Shown here: piece after piece, positions 36,146 to 47,266 of the stretch
How positions within the stretch are numbered: position 1 is the stretch's first letter
Layout: each line of letters begins with the position of its first letter
Origin: Desmodesmus armatus
Taxonomy: Eukaryota; Chlorophyta; Chlorophyceae; Sphaeropleales; Scenedesmaceae
DNA length: 64,000 nt
Direction: 5' to 3'
Assembly: GCA_007449985.2 (NCBI GenBank)
Contig: VIIQ02000178.1
Span: 1 to 64,000, forward strand
Position numbers and translations under genes: made by a program
Notes under the pieces: model-generated
What the model was told of the DNA's origin: nothing
Database searches by the model: none
What the model saw: the letters and a program-made list of their open reading frames with translations, nothing else

Positions 36146-38442
36146 GCCCAGGCGTGTCACTCACCACGCAGCCGACCGTGACTGCTGCTGCCACCCCCAG
36201 TGCCCCCAGTGCAGCCAAAGCCTCAACACTGGGCAGTAGCACAGTGGGAAGCACCAGGCAGGACGCAGCAGCAATGAAACCAAGGCTACCGCCGCCGCAA
36301 GCGCTGGCCAGCCATGCGCCTAAGGGGGTGTGACCCAGCAGGGTGGACAGTGCCTCAGCCTGCATGGAGGGAGGGGCATGGGGTGTGTGTGTGTGGGGGG
36401 GGGGAGCAGATGAGCGGTAAAGGGGGTTGACTATGCAAAATGGTTGATGGTAGGGTGGCTGGAGTGGACCGAGCCTCAGTCTGCATGGAGAGAAAATGGA
36501 GAGGGAGGGGGGGGGGGGGTGAGCAGGTGGATGGTGGGGGAGGGTATGTTTTTAGGTGGATGAATGGTAGGTGATGGATAGTGCCTCAGGCGGCATATGA
36601 ACAGCTAGGGGGGGGGTGTCAACACAGTGTACCGGATGTGCAGCTGTTTGAACAGTGTGTGAATTACATGTTTGTGTCAGGTGTCCATAACAATGATGGC
36701 GTGATCGTTACTGGCCCCTATCGAAACTCGGCGCGTTTCACCTTCGTATTGATGGGAATGGTCGAACATACTTACTAAACATTATCAAAACGTTTTTCGG
36801 AGGGTTTCCTGCTGCCTGTGCTGTGTGCTATGGCAGAACAGCAGCACCAGCAAGGGACACTGGCCTGCTGCTCAGCATGCAGGGCTGCTGCTGTATGCTG
36901 CACGTGCTGTTCAAGTTTGATGATGTCTATACTGTTTGTTTGCTCGCCCCACAGGCCTTGCTGCTCATCCGTGCAGCTGCGACGGCCATAGACACCACCA
37001 CCCTTGCCATCCAGCAGCATTCAACACACACGCAGCAGCAAGGTGTCATGTGACGGAAATAGCTTCGTATGACAACAATGTTCCCCCAAGAAGCCAGCAG
37101 GGGCAGCCGCATGGCCTGAATTGCTGTTGCTGTTGATCACCATCACAAAGATCGGTCGCTTCTGGCGCATGTTGTGGCGATACTAGCCAGCCAAAGGTCA
37201 GATTTGCTTGTTTGACATGTAATAAGTATGTTACACACTCAAACGTCACGGCAGAAGCCTGCTGTCACTGCCGAGGTGCTCGTAAAGTAAATGTCAGTAG
37301 GCACGTAATTGTATATCTTGAAAGATTGGGGCTACCTCCTGCTTTCCAACGCACTAACGGTCGCAAACGGGTAACCGGGCTCTGAATAAAAAGTGAATTT
37401 GTCACACAAAGGCCCGCCTCGATCACGCCATCATTGTTATGGTACGTCACAGCAGCATTGACGTAGGCAAACAGCTGTGGGTGCTGCTGCTGCACAGCTC
37501 TCAGCCTCACCTCCTGCATCATGTGCACACAGCTGACCTGATAGCCACGCGCTGCCAATTTCTATGCGATAGTGTGCTAATCTGTATGTTACTTCTTCAT
37601 GTGTGTGTGGGGGTTTGCTGTATGCGTGCAGGATGTGCAGCTGTGTGAATACTGTCTGGATACAGTGCTGGGTTAGTCACGTCACACCTGCAGCTGTCAC
37701 AACTGCATTGATACAGGCAAGCTTTAGGTGCTGCTGCAGAACGGTACACTTCTCAGTCTCTGTGCACACGCTTCAGTCCCAGTCCCAGTCCCAGTCTCAG
37801 CCCCTCACCTCCAGCACTACATACACGCAGCATATGCCCAGCAGCTCAGCATACATCAGGCCTGACACCAGCAGACGACCCAGCCGGCCAAAGGCAGCCT
37901 CAGCTACATCCTCATAGCCTGAGGGGGCTGCTGCTGCTGCACGGGTAGAGCCCTGGCTGCTGTTGCTACTTGAGACCTGCGTCAGTTGTGCAGGCTGCTG
38001 CTGCTGCTGCAACAGCTGCTGTTGTTGCTGATGCTGCTGCTGCTGCTGCTGTTTTTGGCGCTTCTGCTGCTGTTGTTTGTCCAAGAGTTCACAGCACTGC
38101 AGTATGGTGTTGCCTGAACGCCGAACGACAGCAGCGACAGTAGTGGTGTGTGTGTGTGTATGCAGCACCGCAGCAGCCAAATTGCATGCTAGTGTCAAGG
38201 AGCCCATGGCTGTGGCCACAAACGGCAATGCACCTGGCTTGCATACCATCTACCCTTCTGAAACAGCTCAGGACACTTGACTATCCACAAAAGACACATA
38301 CATGACAGCACAGACCCAGCCAAAGGGTATTTGACACACGCAGGCAACCCATCACACCGAGTGGGAAGCCAGCCCCCTCCCCACACCCCCCCTCCTCCCC
38401 CCCCCCCCCCCCCCCACCACCACCACCCCCCACCACCACCAC

Positions 38443-38520
<78 letters not shown>

Positions 38521-39569
38521 CACCTAAACACCCACACGCACCTGTGTAGCAGAATACAGCACCCAACAGCCACAGTACCGGTAGGGCTGCCCAGCCACCC
38601 TGCCTGCAGGTAACACACACATGCACACCTGAGGCAGCTCACACAGGCAACTTGCAAAGGTTGCCATGCAAAGCAACAGCTATTTCAGGTGCCTGCCCAA
38701 GCAAGTGTCTGTATCTGAGATTGGGGAAGTGGCTGGGGCATGGGGAGATGGCCACTGCGTCATCACAGGCATAAGACCGCCACCACGCAGCTGCCCTTCT
38801 TTCCTTCAGCCTCACCCCATGCTATAGCCCCCCCCCCCCCCCCCCCCCCCTGGGCGCCGCCCCAGGCACTTGCCTGCATGCGTACGGTATTGATACATAT
38901 CCCGCCCCCATGATGACATTGACGAGGTTGAACACAGTGGCGGGGAAGGAGGCACCACCCTGCACAGCAGCAGGACAGACAAGCCAGACCCTGAGCCACG
39001 CCACCCATGCCATGAGTCACCCATGCACAATGGTTGTGCACAACATGCCCCGCCCGCGCGGGCGGGGGGGGGGGGGGGGGGGGGTTCACCCCCACCCACC
39101 CTCTGTTGACCCCGACAAGTGCACTTCTTTGGGGACAACTGGACTCCCCTCCCAATACGCCCAACATACAGAAATACCTGCTTGCGCAAGTGACACAGTG
39201 TGTCGGACCAGCCAGCGGCTGGCAGTCAACCCTCATTGTCTGACTTGGTTGATGCACTGCATTGCACCCCTGCATCAATGTCATTCTGTACATTACAGTC
39301 ACAGCTCTGGTTCTAGTGCTACATCTGGCTCCACATTATAACCAGTTGCTCACCGCTTGCGCCGGCGTTGCTGTTGCTGATGATGACTGCTGGGGAAAGC
39401 CATCTTGTGGGAAAGCAGCACCAACGCTGCCAGCAGCTGCTTTGGCATGTAGATAATCATGATGAGGCTTGTTAGGACCTGGAGGCCTATGCCGCGGTCT
39501 CAAGCACGTGCCATGCCAGCTACTGCTCCACTGAGCACTTGGTGACTTAGTAGCGCGGCAAGCCATCAT
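33722..39569 (-). CDS. Amino acid transporter of the AAAP family (vacuolar AVT-like)
   Basis: Nine minus-strand exons join in phase: 39354-39569, 38874-38959, 38542-38603, 37809-38113, 36165-36359, 35639-35753, 35285-35433, 34535-34808, 33722-34224; about 634 residues. Family landmarks: FNLVNVIMGAGYVSIPYACRQGGW (first helix and loop, split by introns), EDVAEAAFGRLGRLLVSGLMY, a hydrophobic LVLPTVLLPSVEALAALGAL segment, GILAFVYAGHSTFPVIQQSM, and closing helices TDLMAFVGALLTMSISLILPAL and a last one near the C-terminus. About ten or eleven membrane segments are expected; the family moves amino acids by proton antiport or symport. A Gln-rich insertion sits in the loop encoded by exon 4, and Gln/Ser- and Ala-rich loops in exons 8-9. 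Intron 2 uses a GC donor (CAG|GCAAGT). The intron between 37808 and 36360 carries a foldback element. Exon 1 (ATG at 39569) is the least certain part. Confidence 0.88.
36066..36146. repeat. CAGC tetranucleotide microsatellite
   Basis: About 80 bases of (CCAG)n with a few CAAC and GTCA variants at its left end, located in an intron of the transporter gene. Confidence 0.9.
36351..36600 (-). repeat. Acceptor plus exon edge, three decaying copies in the transporter gene
   Basis: On the minus strand the real acceptor ATGCAG|GCTGAGGCACTGTCC (exon from 36359) is preceded by ATGCAG|ACTGAGGCTCGGTCC (edge at 36480) and a third copy without the AG (GCCTGAGGCACTATCC, near 36591). Confidence 0.78.
36685..37442. 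mobile_element. Candidate foldback/MITE-like element with exact 23-bp inverted ends
   Basis: Bases 36685-36707 (CCATAACAATGATGGCGTGA, then TCG) are the exact reverse complement of 37420-37442. The 758-bp span is AT-richer than its surroundings and contains no supported ORF. It lies in a large transporter intron. Outside the arms a direct repeat (GGATGTGCAGCTGT followed by TGAA after one variable base) occurs at about 36634 and 37629, so the element may sit within a larger duplicated block. No clear target-site duplication was identified, so class is unassigned. Confidence 0.6.
38398..38520. repeat. Poly-C run followed by (CA)n microsatellite
   Basis: A C homopolymer of about 18 bases, then CCA triplets, then roughly 75 bases of alternating CA. 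It lies in an intron of the transporter gene. The long valine/cysteine frames reported through it are low-complexity artefacts. Confidence 0.95.
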
Positions 39570-42500
39570 GTTGACATCAACAAAACGCCATTGACCATTG
39601 CAGGCATGTGAAGTGCGCCATGTGCACTGTATAGCGATGGCTGACAGTTTGTGCACGATATATTGAACGATATACGAAACGATCTGCTTTGACCCCGTCC
39701 AGTTGGGGCTTGAGATGTTGCTGTTGATGTTTCAACTGGATGAATACATACGTCAATGTTTGAGGTGTATTTTGAAACATACCAGACGTTAGGATGCGCT
39801 CAACACACATGTTGACTTGTGCACGGTGGGCAACAACAGAGCCCAAACCCTGCAAGCATGTTACAAGTGGCTGAATGCTGCCAAACAACTCAGCCCTCAA
39901 CTACAATCCACCAGTTTACGTTCCCCATTCTGCCTGCCTTTCATGCTAGACTGATTGCTCACGCTAGACGCCCCCGGGGCCGGCCCCTGACACTTGCCAG
40001 GTGCGTCGTCATGATGGCTAGCTTCCTGACTGCACAGACTGACATGCTGTGCTATGTTTCTGCTGGATATGAGGGTCACTTTCATCAACACCAGCCAAAC
40101 ATGCCCCCCCCCCCTCCCTACTCGAGTAGCTCCCTCCATCCCTCCCTTTCTCTACACCCCTGGCCACAGGGAGGGGTGCCAACAGACCAATGACTGATGA
40201 ACGTCGATGATGCAAGCTGACAATGTCACCCACTGCACACCACTGTATGCACCCACAACATACCAGAACAAGGCCCGCACATGTCCTCAATGGCCCCACA
40301 GGGGCTTGTGGGTGTCCAACACTCTTGGAGCAGCTATACAACCACTGGATGCAAACACAACAGACTGCAAAATGGTCCCAGGCATCTGGAAATGGTCCCA
40401 CGCTTCCCCAAGGGCATCCTTTCTCAGAGCACCCCTTACAAACTCAACCCCACGTTGGCCGCAGCTAGCCGGAGCACACAGGCGCGCACTCAAGCTTCAC
40501 CCATTCTAATGCACGGCCATTCTTGGAACTGCGGAACGGCCATTGATGCATGGTTGGATGGAGCAATCCAGGCAAGATGTCGAATCAAGCAGGCATCACG
40601 GCAGGCACCAGCCGCCAACCAAGACTGATAGATAGGGGTGACTTGCTGGCCAAACCAGCCAAGCCAAAAGAGAGGAAAGGTCCTGACCCTAACCACCCTG
40701 GCAGCCAGTGTTTTGATGGAACCAACACATCAGCTGGGAAAATGTGGCCCACTTGGCAAGTTTTGAGCGCAAACAGTGCCACCAACAGTCACCGGGCTGC
40801 ACAGACGTGACGCACCTCAGATACATCAACGCCGAGGGTTGCGCCCCTCAAACTAGGGCTGGGAGTGGCCGAGCATGCAGACGCAGAGGGTCTGCATCAC
40901 CCTCATCATGATCCTCCATCAGTGGTGACGTGCCAACAGGGTCCTAGACAAGTGTGCATCACACTCTCTGTGTTCACTCCTGGTCTGTATGAATCCTGGG
41001 TACAAGCGCCTGATGTTACCCCACACCCCTAAACCTAGCCCCATACCCCGGCCCCCGCAGCCTGGCTGCTGCCACAACAGCAGCAGTAGGAACAGTCCCC
41101 TGGCACCAGCTGATGTGAAGTGGCCGTGGGATCGGGGGGCGGGGGGGGGGGGGGGCAGACATGGCATGCACGAGTCTCAGGTACATACAGTGCGTGAGTG
41201 CATGCATCCAACGCTCACAAACACCCTCAAAACTGCTGTTCAGGTTGATCCAGCGGTAGCTTGACTAGGCTGCGTTGCAGACAGGGCCCAAACAGGCAAA
41301 CACACCGACACCTGCAAGACTTGGCGTAAGGCTTTCCCAAGCAAGGCCAAAACGCCATCATCAGCCGGGTGCAGATCAACCCACCCCAAAACACGAAGGA
41401 CATCCCGACCTCGACCCATACCACGCACGCCGCAAGCACACACGTGCACTTCACCATCAATTGGCCTGCCGGTTGGTGATTAGGAACACTACCGTTCTGC
41501 TGTGATATGACTCCCATGCCCAACTGCACCACAGCATACCATGTAACGAACACACAGACAGCTGGTGGTGGCAGACTTGTCTATATGTCCCTGCCAGCAT
41601 CCCAGGGCCAACAAGCAGCGACAGGTAGCAGTCAATCAAGGAAGACCACCATGACCATCACTGGTTATAAAACCCGCGCTGATCCATACGCCTTGTTCGA
41701 TCAAGAGACACAACCACTCACGGCCGCTTGCTCAACAAACTGTGTACCTGTCAGGTGTTGGGTCGACAACTTCCAATCAAGTCATATGAGTGGGGAGCAA
41801 GGGCGGTGGCTGCATGTCACAACCTCCCACCCTGGCTCGAAGTCCCACTCACAGTCCGATCGAGTCAGTGGGCTCAGCCAGGCGGCCAGCACTGCTTCCA
41901 GCAGTGGTCATACTGCTGGTGTCTGTCCGGCCCCACCATGGTCTCATCTTAGCGTGTGCCTGTAGGCGTATCTGTCCCCCGAAAGGTGTGAGTGCAGTGT
42001 GGGTGTGTCAAGGGTCACAACAACACACGTTGTGACTACAATTGCCACGCAGCAGCAGCCGCAGCAAGAACATGAGAGACAGATCGTCACACAGTACTCA
42101 GTAAAGTGCAAAGGGGCAACACAGCACACAATGTACCCTGACCTGACGTGGACCACAACCCCCACGCTGATGTGCCAATGTCCCGCTGTGTGTGTCAAAG
42201 ATATCAAGCAGCTTGAGTCCAGAGAGCAACACACCACACACCACCACACCACAGGCCCTGTGCACCCACGTACAACACCAACTGGGGTGTAAACTGGCTC
42301 AGGACAGCTTCGCAAAAGCCCCACAAGCGCCCTGTCGCAGACAGTCTCTCTCCTGAAGATACACACTCTCCCCAAGAGGCAGTCCTGTCACACCTATTGC
42401 GCATCTGTCATCATCAAAAGTCAACTTTGCAACAGCAAGTCCGCCAAGCCAGGCACACCTGCCACCCTGAACAAAGGCCTGCTGCAGAGGGTGATGCACA

Positions 42501-43149
42501 CAACACCCTTCTCCTGATGAGGAGGGGCCCACACACATGCACTCCTTTTCACGACCAGCCTTCCAACACAACACCCCCGGTCAGACCCTCCCATCAGGGC
42601 CTGGTGACTGCCAGTCAGTGACTGCGGGTGACATACCCCCCCCCCCCCCCCGCCCGCCTGTGCGACCCTTTTATGGCAGCTTGACCACAATGTATAATGC
42701 ACGCTTGAAGCGTCACTATCCACACAAGCTGCAGTGAAGCAATTTAACCATGTGCTGGCCATCCCTGCCACTTGCACACATACATCCCCTTCCTTGCACT
42801 TGCACAAAAAAAGAAAAGGCACCTGCACCCCCTTCCTCATGCCGACACAGAAGATCTCAACATATACACTTCCCTTCCTTACGCCCACGATCACAGGTAA
42901 AAAGGAAAAGGCACCAAAGAAAGATACCAAAAAAAGGCATGCCGTAGCTCTCTCCACACAATGCTGCTGCTGCAGCCACTGCTGCTGCCCCACCCGCAAA
43001 CACCACACGCACAGCGCAGGGCACAACAGTGCAACCCCTCTGATGAACTCATGATAACTCCCCCGCCATGAGGCTTTCCTGACACCTGCTGCTGCCAACA
43101 TCCCGTCCGCCATGCTGTTGGTTCCCTGCATTGCTGCTGCTGGCACCCC
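39570..43149. other. 3.6-kb stretch with no supported gene, upstream of the transporter
   Basis: It should contain the transporter promoter (left) and the 3' UTR of the minus-strand four-TM gene (right). The part 39640-39800 is AT-rich with CGATATA-like repeats and is the likeliest promoter area. Elsewhere only short open frames without motifs are seen, plus C or G runs at 40086-40094, 41137-41156 and 42638-42651. Confidence 0.35.
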
Positions 43150-46100
43150 TCAGGTGCGCCCACCACCCCGACCTGCTGCGCGATCTCCTGTAGGGGCTGC
43201 CACCTCGTCCAGGCCCTGCAGAGTGCTGCCCTGACCTTCTGCTGGTGCTGCCTGTTGCATTGAAGCAGCACCAGCAGCAGCGTCGGCCTCGCCACCAGCC
43301 GCCGCCGCAGCAGCAGCAGCAGCAGCAGCAGCACCTGCTGGTGCTGACCCCCTGGTGCGTAGCCTGTGTCGCTCCTCGCGCGACATGCTGCCGCTGCTGG
43401 TGTGGGTGTCCTTGGCAGAAGCAGTCCTGCGCGTGTCCCTGGCACCTGACCCTGCCCCACCCGCTGCTGCTGCTGCTGTCCCCCTAGTGTCGTTGAAGGA
43501 GGGCAGCTCTCGTCCGTTGATGAACACACCTGATGAGGAGGAGTGGCTGCCAGCCCTACAGGGGAGGTCAGGTGGCAGGGGGAACATGAGGCGGTGTGAG
43601 GTGAGGTAGCCCCTCACCCAAAAGTGACGTAGTAGGTGGTGCAGCAAGGCAAGGTGAGGCGAGGTGAGGTGAGGTGAGGTAAAGTAAAGTACAGTAAAGT
43701 AAGGTGAGGTGAGGTGTGGCGGCATCAGGTAGGTGATGTATAGTCCATGCCGCGTATGCTGGCGTGCTTGATGGTCAGCCGCAGCTGCTGATATCACAGG
43801 AGGCACCAGCAGGGGGCATCAAGCCAGGAGGCAGCGCATGGTATTGATCAGGCAGGACAGCATGAAGCAGTGCCCCCTTTCAAGATGATCAGACCGCATA
43901 CAACACCGCATGCAAAAGCCCCTTGGAGATAATGATACAGATGACATCCTGCTGACATAAGCCCCGCACCTGCGTACTGGTGCCAAGTCTTGCTGTGTCA
44001 CTGCCGCGTAGCGCACTGTGGTGTACCCCCGGGGAGCCGGCGGCGGCACTCCCACCACACCCGCAGGCACACCCACACTGCCATACGAGGACGGCACCCC
44101 ACCCACACTCCATCCTCCCGCTGCTGCTGCTGCTGCTCCATGGCTGCGGCGGCCGAGGGGGTACCCCACTGCTGCTGCTGCCGAGTAGGGCTGCTGCTGT
44201 TGGTACGGCTGGGGTGCACTACTGAAGCACTCCACCCCGCTGGGTCCCCTGCCACTGCTGCCCAGGGCTCCCCTGCCTATGACAGCCCCTGCAGACACTG
44301 GCGCTGCTGCTGCTGCTGGTGTGGGTAGTGTTGCTGGTGTGGATGTTGGTTGCCAGGCGTAGCTCATCTGCAGTGAGTCATCGTCTTCAAACAAACTTCC
44401 ATCATCATCGTCATCATGCTGCTGCTGCTGCGGCCGGCGCTGCTGCTGCCGCATGTCCTGCTCGCTTAGCTGCCGCAGCTGCTGCCGTAAGTGCTGCCGC
44501 TGTTGCTGCTGCTGCTGCTGCTCCTGCAGAGACTGCTCCCCTGACACGCCACCACCACCACTACCAACAGCAGCAGCAGCTCCCCCTGTCACCATCAGCT
44601 CAAGGCCGCCACCATCGCCGGCAGCAGCAGCAGCACCAGGTGGTGGCGGCTGCTGTGTGGGGTACACAGGGTACCCCACTGCCATGCCCCCCGCTGCTGC
44701 TGCTGCTGCCACACCCACAGCCGGCACACCAGCCCCCACCCCTGCAGGAGGGTATGCCCCAGGGCTGTGCATTGGGGTGTAGGGGTACCCTGAACCCTGG
44801 GGGTACCCCGGAGGCAGCACCTGCCCAGGGGGTGCACCAGCACCACCAAGGTTGAAGCCAGCAGTATCGACCCTGCTGCTGCTGCTGCCGCTGCTGGCTG
44901 CGCGTTTGACTGCTGCCTGCTGCCACAGCTCCAGTGCCAGCAGTGCTGCAAACAGCAGTGTGGAGGCAAAGGCTGCTGCCAGGACCACTGCCCTGCTGTC
45001 ATGGCCTGCCATGTTGCTGCTGTCGGCCAGGGTGGCGTAGTAGGTCAGCACACACGCAGCTGCAGCCCACCAGGCGGTCGCCAGAGACAGCACTGGGGAC
45101 ACAGGGGGGAGAGGAGCGGAAACAATGCCAGGAGGGCGGCAGGCGTAGTGGATGGGGGAAGGGGGAGGTCGACAAGGGGGAAGGGGAGTTTGGCTAAGGC
45201 AAGGCAGTCAGGGGTGAGGAGTGTCATGCATACCCATGACAACACATCCCCACTTGCCCCCACATGCGGCCATTTCCATTGCCCCCCCCAGTCTCAATTG
45301 CGGCCGGCCTCCACACGCTCCCCCCACACCCCAGCACCAGCCCCAACACACGTCACCAGCGCCCAGCACTCACTGGCGTTGGGGGATCCGCAATTGCCAT
45401 GGCCCCCCTGCTGGCCCACATCCCAGCACACGTGTGGGTTATGTGAAGGGTAAGGTTGTGAAGGGGGCTGACCCCTTCACACCCCCTTTCCCCACCCTTA
45501 AAGGCTGTGAGGCCACAGTGTGAAGGGTAGGGGCTTAGTGGTGAAGAGGGGTTGCCCGCCTAGTGCACGCCCACACCCACCTGCCACATGGACCATTCGG
45601 GAGTGCACACCAAAGCAGCAACCCTTGGCGCCACTAGTGTTATGGTCTGCTGCTGCTGTTGGGTTGCCGTAGCCTGCCGTGCTGCTGCTGCTGCTGCTGC
45701 CGAGTTCCTTCTGTGTGCAGTAGAGCTGCAGGAGTGATGCCAGGAAGGTGAACAGCATGCTGACAGACGCAACAACATCAGCTGCAGGGGGGACAGGGGA
45801 CAGGGGGCACAGGCATAAGCACAGGCACAGGGAGGGAAAGAGACAGGGCAGAAGTGAGGCACGGGTGACAGGGGTGCAGTCGGCTGAGGAGGTGCGACAC
45901 AGGGTGTCGTAAGACATTGCTGACTGTGCGCACCAAGGCTGCTGGCGGGCAAGAGAGGACAGGTCTCAAGGCAAGTGTCAGGGTGAGGCGCCTGTGTGTG
46001 CATGCAGGCTGCAAGGGGCAGGCAAGCTGATCCTGTGTCAGTGGTCCCACCCACCCACCCACCCACCCACCCACCGTATGTACAGGCCTCTGCAAAGGCA

Positions 46101-46645
46101 GCTTGGGGTGCCAGCAGGCACACATCCTCATTCGTGCTGCTGCTGCTGCTTCCGTCAGGGTTGCCGTTCACTTTGAAACGTACTAACACAATGACCAGCA
46201 CTGAGCAGCCCAGCTGCGGGACACAAACGGCAACAGCAGCAGTGAGCCAGGAACCATCTTTGCTTCGAACCCTCGGATTGTACTGTGAAACAGCATCACA
46301 GTGGGCTCATGTGGCGGTACTAGGCCTTTGCTGCTGCTGCAAAGTGGTCAGCAGTCACGCAGGTGTGTTGGGTGGTCCAGTCAAGGATGCAGGGAGACAG
46401 CCTGGCATTTATCTCCCTGGCGCCGGACATAGCTGTTGAATGATGATATATGAGGTGACAGTGCTGCTGCTGTAGGTTCTCAGGCCCCACAGGCGCCTGA
46501 TCATGTGATTCGTCAACCATCTGCTGCTGAGGCTGCAGAAATCCGTGTACAGAGGACGAGGGGGGCCGTCCGCCGGCCAATCACTAACCTGTGCGATTGT
46601 CAATCCAAACTTGGTCCATTTCAGGGTATTGCTTGTCGGATTCAT
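43150..46645 (-). CDS. Four-TM (MARVEL-like topology) membrane protein with a long low-complexity tail
   Basis: Exons 46589-46645, 46075-46213, 45581-45781, 43970-45092, 43150-43555 join in phase to about 641 residues. Hydrophobic segments: KFGLTIAQLGCSVLVIVLV (junction of exons 1-2), SVSMLFTFLASLLQLY (exon 3), LSLATAWWAAAACVLTYYA and VVLAAAFASTLLFAALLALEL (exon 4). Loop 1 contains two Cys and a poly-Ser stretch. Spacing resembles four-helix MARVEL or synaptogyrin-like proteins of endomembranes, but no diagnostic motif was seen, so only topology is claimed. The tail of about 480 residues is Gly/Pro/Tyr-rich (PPGYPQGSGYPYTP), then Gln-rich, then acidic (DDDDDGSLFEDDD), then Ala-rich, and probably cytosolic and disordered. 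The start ATG at 46645 lies in a 19-codon exon with a good donor (CAG|GTTAGT). Confidence 0.72.
43600..43722. repeat. GAGGT-type pentanucleotide repeat tract
   Basis: Imperfect pentamer repeats (GAGGT, AAAGT and ACAGT variants) over about 120 bases in the last intron of the four-TM gene. Confidence 0.85.
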
Positions 46646-47266
46646 GGCCTGACTACAGCTCTCGGCAGGCCGGTCGGAAGGTCAGTTGAATGGCGTTGCT
46701 GGACACCATTTCAGGTCACAAAAGCCATTGAAAGGTCTGGGTATTAAACTGCGACTGGCCCAGTAGACATTGGGTACCTTTGGCGGAGTCTGAGAGGTTT
46801 TGAAGGCTTCAAAACGTCAGGGCTGTAGACATATTGCAAACACATAGCCACAGCATGGGTGATAAAAGTAAAGGAGATGTGAGAGCCAACCGGGAACCCA
46901 AGGCCAGAGAATGGGGAAGACGAAAGGGCAGCTGCAGCAGCAGGGGAAAAGACAAGCAGCGTATAATGGCCACTATTTCTTACCTTGTGGGGCTGCAAGG
47001 CGTTCGCGAGCAGTAACCTGCAGGTCACCATCAGTCAGTCATCTTCAACTGGCTGATAACGAAGCACATGGTTTCAATCAAACAAAGTTTGTTCTACATC
47101 ACCGACTCTATCAGTGAAGCACCCCCTGCATGACAGCCCCTGCAGAGTGCAGGCAGCGAGGAAGCTGAAACCACTCCAAGGGCCTGCTGTCGTGTCACTA
47201 TCGCCCTTGTGGCCCTAGCTCAGTGGCAGCAGCTGGTGCAGCACACAGCCAAACACTCACAACATC
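46646..47266. promoter_or_regulatory. Candidate bidirectional promoter
   Basis: The 621-bp gap lies between the ATG of the minus-strand four-TM gene and the ATG of the plus-strand DUF1365 gene, so one region probably drives both. The piece 46850-46990 is purine-rich and AT-richer. No TATA box or named element is claimed. A DUF1365 leader exon could also lie here. Confidence 0.5.

Noticed and set aside
36077..36146. CAGC tetranucleotide repeat considered as a coding Ala/Gln/Pro repeat
   Set aside because: It lies between well-supported transporter exons, outside their splice borders.
38195..38657. Minus-strand frames with long Cys-Val runs
   Set aside because: They are read-through of the (CA)n and poly-C tract; only the short part 38542-38603 is a true transporter exon.
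43245..44855. Plus-strand Gln/Ala/Cys-rich frames opposite the four-TM gene
   Set aside because: Shadows of CAG/CTG-rich coding sequence on the minus strand, where exon phases agree.
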